DNA of 64,000 bases from Neobacillus sp. PS3-34. Lineage in GTDB: Bacteria > Bacillota > Bacilli > Bacillales > Cytobacillaceae. This document shows, in pieces, positions 47,695 through 58,153 of this stretch. The notes under the pieces are model-generated. The model saw only the letters and a program-made list of their open reading frames with translations, ran no database searches and had not been told where the DNA came from. The stretch's first letter is position 1. Each line of letters opens with the position of its first letter. A program made the position numbers and the translations under genes. The stretch lies in the NCBI RefSeq assembly GCF_030915465.1, contig NZ_CP133267.1, positions 3,192,501-3,256,500 on the forward strand. Reading direction: 5' to 3'.

Positions 47695-49026
47695 ATGTTG
47701 GAGCAAAACTTTACAAGCAGGCAAGTTCTTGGCTTAATAGGTGTCACACTTGCGGGGATTTTAGCATCCGTTGCCTGCAATATTCCTCTTGCAATCGGAT
47801 TTTTGCCTGGGTTGTTCATGCTGATTGCATTAGTTAGAACTAAAAGGCATTCCTTCTCGCAAATACTGTCTGTTTGCAAATCAGGGATTAACCGTGGAAA
47901 GACGGTTATTTTTATTCTATTTCTTGTAAGCTTTCTCCTGCCTTCCTGGTATGAAGCAGGAACTATTAATCAGTTAGTATCGCTGTCTCTTGAGGTTATT
48001 ACACCCACTCATTTTCTTTTATTGACGTTCATCATTTCCATGTTTTTTTCAATGATACTGGGTACCTCTGTTGGTACTTTAAGCTCTATAGGGATCCCGA
48101 TAATCACCAGCGCAGCTGCAATCCATATTGCATTGCCTACTGTTGCGGGGGCATTAATATCAGGTGCGTTCGTTGGAGATCGGACCTCTCCTTTTTCAAG
48201 TGCACACCAGCTTCTTTCAAACATAGTGGAAGTTCCAGTTAAGAAGCAGTTTCGGGCCATTTTTGTCACAACGATCACAGCAGTTATGGCAGGCAGCTTG
48301 TATTACTGGATTCTCGACTTACACATTCAAAACTCGAGCCTTGTTCACGAACATTCACTGTTTCGGGGGAAAAGTGTGAGCATGGTAAAATTTATTCCGC
48401 CTGCAGTTTTGATCACAGCTGTATTGCTGCGATTTAAAATCATTTATGCTTTCATGGCCAGTATTATTTCTGCATGCATAATCGCTTTATTTGCAAAAGT
48501 TGCTCCTAACGCTCTTTTACATTCTTTATTTTCAGGTGTACCAGGTATCGGCGGGGGACTGCAAAACATGTATTTACTACTCATTTTTTTGGCATTGGCG
48601 GGTGCTTACAATGGACTGCTGGAGGAATATAAAGTAATCCAGCCTCTCTTAGACCGGTGGATGACCAAATCCGGCTCACTGGCTTTGGATACGGTTAAAA
48701 CGATCATCGCTACGTTAGGAATATCGCTGATTGCCGGCAACCAAACCCTTCCGATTATTTTAACAGGAAGATCGTTTCTTTCACATTGGTCCAATAAACA
48801 CAGCAAAGAAGAATTGGCGCGTGTTATGGCTGATTCAACTATGCTGTTTCCGGCCATGATTCCCTGGAGTGTATTGGCTCTAATGTGTAGCAGTATTTTG
48901 GGAGTTTCCTTATTCGATTATCTTCCTTTCGCTATTTTTCTTTGGATTTTACCAATATTAACGATCATTTTTTCATTGGGTAAAAAAATAAAAGCCTCCT
49001 CCTCTGTCGTTTCCAATACTGGCTGA
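47695..49026 (+). CDS. NhaC-family Na+/H+ antiporter
   Basis: A 443-residue membrane protein with ten to twelve helices. Motifs fit the NhaC family: GTSVGTLSSIGIPI, ALISGAFVGDRTSPFSSAH with the conserved acidic residue, and the duplicated half ALAGAYNGLLEE and SLIAGNQTLPIILTGR. It would extrude Na+ or exchange another substrate pair (malate/lactate antiport is known for MleN in this family). The ligand cannot be fixed from sequence. The start at ATG 47695 follows TTTGGAGGG. It is monocistronic. Confidence 0.88.
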   Translation: MLEQNFTSRQVLGLIGVTLAGILASVACNIPLAIGFLPGLFMLIALVRTKRHSFSQILSVCKSGINRGKTVIFILFLVSFLLPSWYEAGTINQLVSLSLEVITPTHFLLLTFIISMFFSMILGTSVGTLSSIGIPIITSAAAIHIALPTVAGALISGAFVGDRTSPFSSAHQLLSNIVEVPVKKQFRAIFVTTITAVMAGSLYYWILDLHIQNSSLVHEHSLFRGKSVSMVKFIPPAVLITAVLLRFKIIYAFMASIISACIIALFAKVAPNALLHSLFSGVPGIGGGLQNMYLLLIFLALAGAYNGLLEEYKVIQPLLDRWMTKSGSLALDTVKTIIATLGISLIAGNQTLPIILTGRSFLSHWSNKHSKEELARVMADSTMLFPAMIPWSVLALMCSSILGVSLFDYLPFAIFLWILPILTIIFSLGKKIKASSSVVSNTG

Positions 49027-49199
49027 TAACTAAAATCTGAGGTTGAAGGAAAAGAGCCAAAAACTGATATAGCTATAGAGCCGTGCAGGATTCCCTGCGC
49101 TTTCCACAATAAAAAGCTTAGTGAATTAATATTTTTTGAAAATATAAACTTTATGTAGAATAATGTCGAAATTTGACGAATATAGTATACTGTTAATAG

Positions 49200-49310
49200 G
49201 TACCTTACACTTGATTATAAGTAGTTAGCGCCTATCAAACTTAATTGGGATGCAGCGGAAACTGCATCTCAACTAAAATCCCTTCAAAATTTTGAAGGGA
49301 TTTTTCTTGT
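49200..49310 (+). ncRNA. Candidate structured transcript with terminator
   Basis: GATGCAG-CGGAAA-CTGCATC (49249-49268) forms a tight hairpin. It is followed by AAATCCCTTCAAAATTTTGAAGGGATTTTT (two perfectly paired arms, 49276-49305), an intrinsic terminator that also reads in reverse. The latter may serve the minus-strand gene at 49352. Nothing else is seen in the 49027-49351 gap. A small RNA is possible but unproven. Confidence 0.35.
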
Positions 49311-49351
49311 TCATAAATACATGTCTTGTTAATAATAAATTATCAGCCGCC

Positions 49352-49606
49352 CTAAATTTCTTCTTTTAAAAAATGGTCTTTGAGTTTTTCATATAATTCT
49401 TTTTGTTTTTTGTAGTCATACCAATAGTAAATTAAAAAAAGCAGCCCTAAAATACTCAAAGTAATTGTGATACCCAGCTTTTTCGTATCTTTTTCAATCA
49501 AATCAATAATTAAATTCCCCAAAGGACTTAAACATACTAACGCATTGCATATTAAAACAGATATTTTTGGCCTGATTTTTTTAAGCCTTTTTTCAGTTAC
49601 TCTCAT
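49352..49606 (-). CDS. Small two-helix membrane protein of unknown function
   Basis: An 84-residue protein with helices at ISVLICNALVCLSPLGNLII and LGITITLSILGLLFLIYYWY, separated by a short charged loop, with a basic N-terminus and a Lys/Glu-rich C-terminal helix. CAGGAGTC precedes its ATG at good spacing. I do not recognise the family. It is a single gene between a bidirectional terminator and the 49832 gene. Confidence 0.7.
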   Translation of the reverse strand: MRVTEKRLKKIRPKISVLICNALVCLSPLGNLIIDLIEKDTKKLGITITLSILGLLFLIYYWYDYKKQKELYEKLKDHFLKEEI

Positions 49607-49831
49607 TTTTATGACTCCTGATTTGGTTTTTCGAAGGTTATGTGAGTTTTGTATTTTTTTACACGCTTTTATTAAAGCGTGCCCTTCTGGATTTGTAAAT
49701 AAACAGCCTTTGTTAGTTACTGGACATAGAGTGAGTTTTGGTTAATTTAGGTTTAATGACCGATTTTTTCATATAGTTTATCATTTTCTTTTTCGATAAA
49801 ATGAAATTGAAAGTGGAGGTAAATAAACGTT

Positions 49832-50308
49832 ATGAAAAAGAACTGGTATGAAAAAGAAAATCCTCTCTTTGGGATTGGCAAGAATATCCTTGGAACTATT
49901 ATATTCGGTATAATATGGTGGATTTGCAAGCTTTTATTCAAGGATATTATTTCACATGATTGGCTTTATATTACAATCTTGATACTTATCCTGATTATTG
50001 CTGGAAGCTTGTTATTCAACAAAAGTTTAAATAAATCGATGAAAAAAGGTAAAGAGTATGAAGCTCTCGGAATAAATATCTATAACTCGCTGAAAAGAAG
50101 CCGGCCAGATATAAGCCTTGAAAAAGCGAAATCAATCATTAATGGTACAATTGATGAGAAATGGTTTATTTCTTTGAAAATGAATCAGATACACGAAGTG
50201 AAAAAATGCATTAATGATTATCTGGAAGTTAATAATGTGTTTAATGAAGAAGATTTAAGGAAACTCGTTTTAGATAAAAAAAGAATTTGGATTGAAAAAA
50301 ACTATTAG
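49832..50308 (+). CDS. Membrane protein of unknown function
   Basis: A 158-residue protein. Two N-terminal helices (ILGTIIFGIIWWICKLLF and DWLYITILILILIIAGSLLF) are followed by a soluble Lys-rich helical domain (about 70-158) that ends in DLRKLVLDKKRIWIEKNY. GTGGAGGT precedes the ATG. I recognise no family. Codon use is AT-rich compared with neighbours, and the gene sits among other short unknowns. A terminator follows. Confidence 0.72.
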   Translation: MKKNWYEKENPLFGIGKNILGTIIFGIIWWICKLLFKDIISHDWLYITILILILIIAGSLLFNKSLNKSMKKGKEYEALGINIYNSLKRSRPDISLEKAKSIINGTIDEKWFISLKMNQIHEVKKCINDYLEVNNVFNEEDLRKLVLDKKRIWIEKNY

Positions 50309-50321
50309 TTTAACTACTCGG

Positions 50322-50347
50322 ATCGCCAATGCAGGCGATTTTTTTCT
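50322..50347 (+). terminator. Terminator after the 49832 gene
   Basis: ATCGCC (50322-50327) pairs with GGCGAT (50334-50339), then eight T. Confidence 0.85.
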
Positions 50348-50447
50348 TTTTACAGCTTACTGGAAGGATAGTTGAAGGAATTTAGATGTTTAAATAGAAG
50401 TACACATTAATAAAAGAAAAATATCAAACGTGTTAGGAATGATACAG

Positions 50448-51464
50448 ATGATTAAATATCCTTTTTTGGCAGAAGGAGCAACAATAGGAGTAACTGCGCC
50501 CTCATCAGGGGTGCGCGCTGAGTTACATGACATGTTGAAACTTTCAATTAATCGAATGAATTCGAAAGGTTATACCGTTATTTGTGGAGATACGGTTTGG
50601 ACTCAGGAAAAGGCTAAATCGGCATCTGCCAAAAAACGAGCAGACGAGTTTAATGAAATGATGAGTAACGAAGATATTGATATCATTATTCCTCCATGGG
50701 GCGGAGAGCTTCTAATTGAGATACTCGAAGATATTGATTTTAAAAATATAAAGAACAAATGGGTATTAGGCTATTCAGATATTAGTTTATTGTTACTGGC
50801 TATTACTCTGAAGACTGGTATAGCTACTGCGCATGGAACGAATTTAGCAGATTTAAGAGGGGAGTATTCTGACGAGACAACTTCCATGTGGCAGTCCGTA
50901 TTATCGTCGAAACCTGGAGCTTCTGTCCTTCAACATTCATCAGCAAAATATCAGAAGAACTGGCAGCATGGTAATCCTTCCCCATGTGTTTTTCATTTAA
51001 CTGAACAAACATATTGGAAGACTGTTTCAACTAACAATGTTAAGGTTGAAGGCCGCTTGCTGGGTGGCTGTATAGACGTGATAAGGCATTTAATTGGTAC
51101 ACCTTTTGGTGATGTGCAAAGCTTTAGAAAGCAATATATCAATGGAGAACCTATACTATGGTACTTAGAAAATTGTGAAATGAATACTGCAGATTTACGA
51201 AGGTCTTTGGTGCAAATGAAATTAGCCGGATGGTTTGAACATTGTTCAGGCATTATGTTTGGGCGAAGCCCCGCAAATCAACCTGTCGAAAACTATACAG
51301 TGGAAGATGTTTATAAAGATCTTTTTGATGAACTGCAAATACCCATTATTTATGATATTGATTGCGGACATGTGCCTCCTCAGATCACTTTCATAAATGG
51401 TTCATATGCAGAAGTCGAGGTGGACAGCGGGAAAGGGACTGTTTTGCAGCAATTTAAACAATAA
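50448..51464 (+). CDS. S66-family peptidase (LD-carboxypeptidase/MccF type)
   Basis: A 338-residue serine peptidase of family S66. The N-terminus GATIGVTAPSSG, the nucleophile elbow LGYSDISLLLLA, the catalytic Glu region (ILWYLENCEMN) and His in DCGHVPP near the C-terminus are all present. The family includes cytosolic L,D-carboxypeptidases in murein recycling and MccF, which cleaves microcin C. The length and LGGCIDVIRHLIGTPFG segment fit the MccF-like branch common in bacilli. The start at 50448 is preferred because TAGGAA lies about 10 bases upstream; an in-frame ATG at 50439 is possible. Confidence 0.88.
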   Translation: MIKYPFLAEGATIGVTAPSSGVRAELHDMLKLSINRMNSKGYTVICGDTVWTQEKAKSASAKKRADEFNEMMSNEDIDIIIPPWGGELLIEILEDIDFKNIKNKWVLGYSDISLLLLAITLKTGIATAHGTNLADLRGEYSDETTSMWQSVLSSKPGASVLQHSSAKYQKNWQHGNPSPCVFHLTEQTYWKTVSTNNVKVEGRLLGGCIDVIRHLIGTPFGDVQSFRKQYINGEPILWYLENCEMNTADLRRSLVQMKLAGWFEHCSGIMFGRSPANQPVENYTVEDVYKDLFDELQIPIIYDIDCGHVPPQITFINGSYAEVEVDSGKGTVLQQFKQ

Positions 51465-51524
51465 AAAAATTTATATTAAACAACTTTTTAATAGAGCGTT
51501 TGAACTTTATTAATGTTTAAAAAG

Positions 51525-51566
51525 AGTGCTAGACACCATCCGGAAAATTGGAAGGTGCCTGTCACC
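51525..51566. repeat. GGTGCCTGTCACC-type palindromic repeat, copy 1
   Basis: GACACCATCC and GGAAGGTGCC (51533-51558) form an imperfect inverted repeat with TGCCTGTCACC on the right. A related, longer palindrome occurs at 59011. No T-run follows, so it is not a standard terminator. Confidence 0.6.
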
Positions 51567-51648
51567 TTACATTATTTGGTTTCATTTTCACTGGTTATAT
51601 ATTACATTTAAAGGAAGTGAATGAAGGAAAGTATTTGGAGGTGATGGG

Positions 51649-52383
51649 ATGTTTGGAGGGAGTAATAAGGGATACAAGTTTGAGATATTTTCAGTAAGTC
51701 ACCTTTGTGTCATTGGTCTTTTCATTCTCGGAACGATTTTCTTATATGTGTTTCGGGAATATTTGCGAAAACGGCATATGAGAAGGACTGAAATGGGGGT
51801 TGCGTTATCTTTAATCCTGGCTGAATCGGTTTATCATGTATGGATGATCTCAACTGGAATGTGGAATGTAAGCCACGCCCTCCCATTAGAATTGTGCAGT
51901 ATTAGCCTTATTCTTACGATCATTCTTTTATTTAGCCAAAATAGATTCGTTTACGAGGTTTTATTTTTTACTGGCCTTCTGGGTGCATCACAAGCATTGC
52001 TGACGCCGTTGTTATACTTTGATTTTCCACACGTTCGGTTTCTTCATTTCTTTTATACCCATATGATGATTATTTGGGTGCCTCTTTATTTTACCTGGGT
52101 ATATGGATATCGCCCGACCATTTTCTCGTGTCTAAAACTTCTTGTGACTCTTAATGTCCTCATCCCTTTTATCATTTTAGTCAATAAATTAACCGAAGGT
52201 AATTATATGTTTTTAAGCCATAAACCTGAAACTGATAGTCTATTAGATTTTTTAGGTCCATATCCATGGTACATTTTTTCTTTGGAAGGTTTGCTAATCT
52301 CACTAAGCTTAATCCTTTGGCTGCTATTCAGGGAAAGGCCTGCCAAAAAACATGTGAGAGAAGAAAAAGAAATAAGCCAATAG
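51649..52383 (+). CDS. TIGR02206-type membrane protein (YwaF-like)
   Basis: A 244-residue membrane protein with six or seven helices. Conserved points are VSHLCVIGLFI near the start, LILAESVYHVWMISTG, LPLELCSISLILTII and FLHFFYTHMMIIWVPLYFT, plus GPYPWYIFSLEGL near the end, all characteristic of the TIGR02206/YwaF family. The function is unknown. It starts after TTGGAGGTGATGGG. It is monocistronic, with about 140 bases before the ABC transporter gene. Confidence 0.86.
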   Translation: MFGGSNKGYKFEIFSVSHLCVIGLFILGTIFLYVFREYLRKRHMRRTEMGVALSLILAESVYHVWMISTGMWNVSHALPLELCSISLILTIILLFSQNRFVYEVLFFTGLLGASQALLTPLLYFDFPHVRFLHFFYTHMMIIWVPLYFTWVYGYRPTIFSCLKLLVTLNVLIPFIILVNKLTEGNYMFLSHKPETDSLLDFLGPYPWYIFSLEGLLISLSLILWLLFRERPAKKHVREEKEISQ

Positions 52384-52521
52384 AATGGAGAGCAAATTTA
52401 ATAAAGTGCTAAATTTCTTGATGATGATTTGCTAAGAAGCACAGGAAAATTCAGAACTATTGAAAAAGTTATGTGTTTTACCATATAATCACAGAAAAAG
52501 CACCTTAAGGAGAAAGCAGAA

Positions 52522-54239
52522 ATGATACGTCGTTTTTTTACATACTATAAACCTCATCGCAGATTATTCATCATTGATTTTAGCAGCGCAGTAATAGTCG
52601 CAATTCTTGAGCTTGCCTTTCCGCTAGCGGTAAAGTGGTTTATTGATACACTCCTGCCCGGAGGGAACTGGAATGCCATTGTTGGTGTTAGTCTTGGTCT
52701 GCTTATGTTATATGTGCTCAGTACCTTTTTGCAGTTTATCGTCAATTACTGGGGCCATAAGCTCGGGATCAATATTGAGACCGATATGAGGCAGCAGCTG
52801 TTTCAGCAGGTTCAGAAACAATCCTTCCGTTTTTTTGATAATACGAAAACGGCCATATCATGAGCCGAATTACTAATGATTTATTTGATTTAGGGGAACT
52901 TGCACATCACGGACCTGAAGATTTATTTATTGCCGTGATGACGTTTGTGGGGGCATTCTGGATTATGCTCACCATTAATGTGAAGCTCGCTTTAATGACA
53001 ATGATCATCGTACCATTTCTCATCTGGCTCATTACGTATTCCAATTTTAAAATGAATGCCGCCTGGAAAAATATGTACAGTGATATTGCCGATGTAAATG
53101 CACGAGTTGAGGACAGTGTATCTGGTATAAGGGTTGTCCAATCGTTTACAAATGAAGAATTTGAGATTAAGAGATTTACAATTAACAATCAAAAGTTCCG
53201 TTCTGCCAAATTAAGTGCATATAAGGTCATGTCCTTCAGTTCTTCTGGCATTTATATGCTTACACGACTCATTGTCCTGGTCGTACTCATATTCGGTGCA
53301 TGGCTTAGCTTCAGCGGCAAACTGACCTACGGGGAATTGGTCGGCTTTGTCCTCTATGTAAATGTACTTTTTAAACCGATTGATAAAATCAGTGCCATAC
53401 TCGAGCTGTATCCAAAGGGAATGGCCGGATTTAAACGCTTTACAGAGCTGATGGACCAGCATCCTGATGTAGTCGATGAAGAGGATGCCATTGAGGTCGC
53501 TAGTTTAAATGGGGATATCGAGTTCCAGGATGTAAGTTTTAGCTATGACAACAATAAACCTGTTCTGGAGGGTATTGACCTCCATATAGGACGCGGGGAA
53601 ACCGTTGCCTTTGTGGGTCCATCAGGGGCAGGGAAAACGACGATTTGTTCATTAATTCCGCGTTTTTATGATGTAAGTGAGGGAAGTATACGGATTGATG
53701 GGATCGACATTCGCCATATGACAAAGAAATCGCTGCGCTCCCAGATTGGAATTGTCCAGCAGGATGTTTTCCTGTTTACGGGTACGTTAAAAGAAAATAT
53801 TGCCTACGGTGCTCTTGATGCTTCTTTTGATGATATCGTGAGGGCTGCAAAGCGGGCCCATTTGGAAGATTTTATTGCTTCGTTGCCGGATGGATATGAA
53901 ACACAAATCGGTGAGCGCTGGCTGAAATTATCAGGGGGTCAAAAGCAGCGTATAGCCATTGCGCGTATGTTCTTGAAAAATCCGCCGATTCTTATTTTAG
54001 ATGAAGCGACGTCCGCTCTCGATACGGAAACAGAAATGATTATTCAGCAGGCGCTTACCGAGCTTTCAGTAAACCGTACCACACTGGTTATTGCACATCG
54101 TTTGGCAACCATCAGAAATGCAGACCGAATTGTTGTGGTTACAGAGGACGGAATTGCTGAAGAAGGCAGACACGATGAATTGTTAGAGGCAGGCGGTATT
54201 TTTGCCAGCCTTCATAGAGTCCAGTTTCAGAGATCTTAA
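52522..54239 (+). CDS. ABC-type multidrug/lipid exporter half-transporter (frameshifted)
   Basis: About 572 residues after one G is restored at ACGGCC (52851), which reads FFDNTKTGHIMSRITNDLFDLG. The fused permease-ATPase has six N-terminal helices, the intracellular-loop motif just restored, Walker A GPSGAGKTT, Q-loop QQDVFLFTGT, signature LSGGQKQRIAIAR, Walker B ILILDEATSALD and H-loop IAHRLATI. It is a homodimeric MsbA/YfiB-type exporter; drugs or lipids are plausible substrates. It stands alone, so no partner indicates a substrate. GGAGAAAGC precedes the start. Confidence 0.92.
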
Positions 54240-54367
54240 AGATTGAGTGGAATAGCATATACAATTGAATATAAGATTCTGGTAGAGGTTGAACGGATAT
54301 GGGATGAGGATATGGCATTACAGGTATTATGATTTTAAATGAAATAATTCTTAATTAAGGGGTAGTA

Positions 54368-54817
54368 ATGATGGAATCTTCTATTTCAAATGAAATTAAA
54401 GTACTGTACCAACATCTAATAGAGGCATGGAATAATCGCAACGCCAGCGCGATGGCTGATTTATTTGCAGAGGATGGCGAAATAATTGGTTTTGACGGAA
54501 GCCAGGAAATGGGGAGCAGGGAAATCTATTCACACCTGAAGCCCATTTTTGAAAATCACCCAACCGCGCCCTTTGTGTGTAAGGTGAAAGGAGTGCATCT
54601 TTTAAGCGATAATGCTGCCATGGTACGTGCAATAGCAGGAATGATTCCTCCTGGACAATCAGACCTTAACCCTAATGTGAATGCACATCAGACTCTCGTA
54701 GCGATAAACAGCGATGGTAAATGGAGGATTCAGCTTTTTCAAAATACCCCGGCTCAATTCCATGGAAGACCAGAGCTTGTCGAACAAATGACAGAGGAAT
54801 TAAGAGAACTTCTTTAG
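54368..54817 (+). CDS. SgcJ/EcaC-type SnoaL-like protein
   Basis: A 149-residue NTF2-like alpha+beta barrel of the SgcJ/EcaC group, recognised from LIEAWNNRNASAMADLFAED near the N-terminus, FVCKVKGVHLLSDNAAMVRA in the middle and WRIQLFQNTPAQFHGRPE near the end. The fold forms a cone-shaped pocket used by ketosteroid-isomerase-like enzymes; most bacterial members have no assigned reaction. AAGGGG precedes the ATG. It is a single gene. Confidence 0.85.
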   Translation: MMESSISNEIKVLYQHLIEAWNNRNASAMADLFAEDGEIIGFDGSQEMGSREIYSHLKPIFENHPTAPFVCKVKGVHLLSDNAAMVRAIAGMIPPGQSDLNPNVNAHQTLVAINSDGKWRIQLFQNTPAQFHGRPELVEQMTEELRELL

Positions 54818-54905
54818 TTAAGGCCTTCAATTTGGTTTTTATAATGGAGTAAAGTACAATACACTATGTTGAGTCTTTAAAAGACGAAAGTTTATTTGGT
54901 GGTGA

Positions 54906-55655
<750 letters not shown>

Positions 55656-55667
55656 TAAGATGGAATA

Positions 55668-55690
55668 AGAGCTGAGAGGCTCTTTTTTTT
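55668..55690 (+). terminator. Terminator after the methionine aminopeptidase gene
   Basis: AGAGC (55669) pairs with GCTCT (55679), then seven T. Confidence 0.8.
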
Positions 55691-55793
55691 ATGGATACCA
55701 TCATTAAAAATCGTTTTTGAAAAATTCAGCCAGTTTACTAGATGAATATGGTAAAATTAAGAGAATCTTTTAAACATGTGCGGAGGGCATTTC

Positions 55794-57237
55794 ATGAAGA
55801 ATTACCGTTATCTGGCCGATTATTGCTGTTATTTTGCCATATATTTTGTTTGAGTTTTTTAGAAAGGGGATCTTTCCAGACCCATATTTCATTATGCCAA
55901 ATGGGCATTTTTATATTGTTTCTACCGTCGCCCTGCTGTCAACGATTATAGCAGTTGCTGTTGGGATGGCGGGAAAAAGGCTTAGAAACATAAAGGTCAG
56001 TTTCATATCTTTGTCTTTCATCTCATTAGCCCTGCTGTTTTCGCTGCATGGACTTTCCACGCCTCATTTTCTCCTCCATGTGACGCATTTACCTGGGGTA
56101 GCCGCGCAACTGAGTATGCTATTAGCTACTTTTTGGCTATGGTTATCCTCATGGCACTCTGATTCCAAAATAATAGAAAAACTTTCACTATATCATCAAT
56201 TTCTTTTACCTGTTTGGACGGTGATTTTAGTTCTCTTTGGAATGGTAAGTATGCTAAATCCGCATATGGCTAATATGGTTCCGTTGGATGCCAGGCCAGT
56301 TAACTTGTTTTTTGCCATCACTACTTTCGGGTTAAATATTACCACAATGGCCCGTTACTACCAGTCTTACAGGTATTCACGCTTCCCTCTTCAGTTAGCT
56401 ATCGTGTATAGTTCAGGATTTTTAATTATTTCTCAATATATTATGGTTAAAGGGGAATTATGGAGACTCAGTTGGTGGATGTACCATTATTTATTGCTCG
56501 CCTCCATGATTGTTATGGTGGCAGGTTTAATTATGCAGTATACCGTAAAGGGAAATTTTATAGGATCAATTCGAGCATTGTTTACAAACGACCCCTTTGA
56601 AAGAGTTACAAGCAGCATTTCTCCAAGTGTAAAAGCACTCGTCATAGCTACTGAAAAGAAAGATACCTATACTGCTGGCCACACGTTTAGGGTGACAATG
56701 TATGCATTAAAACTAGGGGAAGAACTTAAATTAAAGCCCGAACAGCTTCACGCGATAGCACAAGGGACACTTGTTCATGATGTCGGAAAAATAAGCATTC
56801 CGGATTCCATATTAAATAAACCAGGGCGTCTTACTGAATATGAAAGGGTATTAATTGAACAGCATCCGTTAAAAGGTTATCATATGTGCCGAGATCTTGG
56901 TTTTATGAATGAAGAGCTCAGTATCATCCGTTCCCATCATGAAAAATGGGATGGAAGTGGGTACCCTGACAGGTTAAATGGGGATGCCATCCCCATTTTA
57001 GCGAGAATTGTTGCAGTAGCGGATGTCTATGACGCACTAACCACCGAAAGATCCTATAGAAAGGCGTGGCCACATTCGAAAGCAATGGATTTTCTGATTG
57101 AGCAAAAGGGGAGGCATTTTGATCCTGTTTGCATTGATGCGTGGGTCAAACTTTGTGAGCTTAATCCATCTGTTTATCAGTATCCTTCCCTAACAGTAAA
57201 TGAGGAAACGACGGTTACCCTGGTTTCGAAAATCTAG
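55794..57237 (+). CDS. Membrane HD-GYP domain protein (start region frameshifted)
   Basis: About 480 residues. Seven or so helices (to about 225) form an MASE-type sensor, and the HD-GYP phosphodiesterase domain lies at about 245-420: HD in LVHDVGKISIPDSILNKPG, HHEKWDGSGYPDRL (HH..GYP), ARIVAVADVYDALTTERSYR and the expected Lys/Asp residues. HD-GYP enzymes degrade cyclic-di-GMP. The only start with a good ribosome binding site (GGAGGG) is ATG 55794, whose frame must shift by one base at 55797-55799 (one extra A) to join the main frame; the sequence then reads MRITVIWPIIAVILPYILFE. Otherwise the start is TTG 55834. Confidence 0.87.
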
Positions 57238-57382
57238 TTTACATCCTGTAGGTTTTGCTTTTTTCTTCGTGAAACCGTGCAGCAGGATGTGGCGTTGACG
57301 TGAGTGGTAAATGCAACATTGCCTCTGTCTGCGCCTTGAGACTCGCCAATTGGTGAGTTTTTTTATCGATTAAAAAATTTTT

Positions 57383-57600
57383 TATAATTAAATGATGTGG
57401 GTAACTTCTATTGAGTTGTATTAATCTAGCTCCAACGCCAAGCCGCTCGGGGGCATAAGCCAAATCACTCCAGAAATCAGGACAAGGAACACTTCGGCAG
57501 CATCCTCATCGCACGAGGGAAAAGCGATAGCTTTTCCGAGGATGACTGCGTGACTCGTCTTATGCCTGTAGGGGCTAACCAGGACGCTTGCGCCTTTTGT
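57383..57600. repeat. Dispersed palindromic repeat, copy C (with tip module)
   Basis: It has the left arm ATTAAATGATGTGGGTAAC, core CATAAGCCAAATCAC and GTGAC..CTTATG, the tip module (57482-57545, containing GGAAAAGC-GATA-GCTTTTCC), and the right arm ending GGGGCTAACCAGGACGCTTGCGCC. It is about 80-90 percent identical by eye to the copies at 26066 and 35331, with point differences. No gene is seen in 57238-57760 outside this element. Confidence 0.85.
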
Positions 57601-57760
57601 ACCTCAAAGCTGGAGAGTTGAAAAGATATGGATACTAATTTAAAGCCAAAAATACTTTGTCGTTTTGCTGCCCAAATATCGAAAAAATTGAAACTATTCA
57701 GTAGATATACCGTCAATTTTTGTACGTACTGATAATATCTTATGGATGGAGGTGCTGCAG

Positions 57761-58018
57761 GTGTATTTTCTATTCGTTTTTTTAATCGGTTTTGTTATTC
57801 CATTATTATTTAAAAAATCCAAAATGAAATGGGCTAAATGGTTTCCCGCTATACTATTATTTGTCGGAATGATTATTATGGGTGGAAAAGCAAAATTTTT
57901 CCCAGGTCCCGAAATGGCTGTTTTAGGTGAAATAATGTATTTTATGATTTTGGGAACTGCTGCGATTGGTGCCATTATGGGCGCTCTTTTCGTTCATTTT
58001 TCGAATAAGAAAAACTAA
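57761..58018 (+). CDS. Small membrane protein of unknown function
   Basis: An 85-residue protein with three helices (YFLFVFLIGFVIPLLF, AILLFVGMIIMGGKA, IMYFMILGTAAIGAIMGALFV). GTG 57761 is preferred because GGAGGT lies 7-8 bases upstream; ATG 57746 is an alternative. It resembles YesK-type small proteins, but I cannot name a function. A terminator with a perfect GGCATTCG stem follows. Confidence 0.68.
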   Translation: MYFLFVFLIGFVIPLLFKKSKMKWAKWFPAILLFVGMIIMGGKAKFFPGPEMAVLGEIMYFMILGTAAIGAIMGALFVHFSNKKN

Positions 58019-58056
58019 GGCATTCGCCTAATTGCTGAACGAATGCCAAGTTTTTC
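58019..58056 (+). terminator. Terminator after the 57761 gene
   Basis: GGCATTCG (58019-58026) pairs with CGAATGCC (58040-58047), then TTTTT. Confidence 0.88.
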
Positions 58057-58153
58057 TAATAAGCCCATAAGATTAAGTTAGTTGATAGGTTTCTTATCTG
58101 TCTTCTCAGGGAATTTAATAGATAAGAATATCTAATGCAATGGAGGGGCTGCT

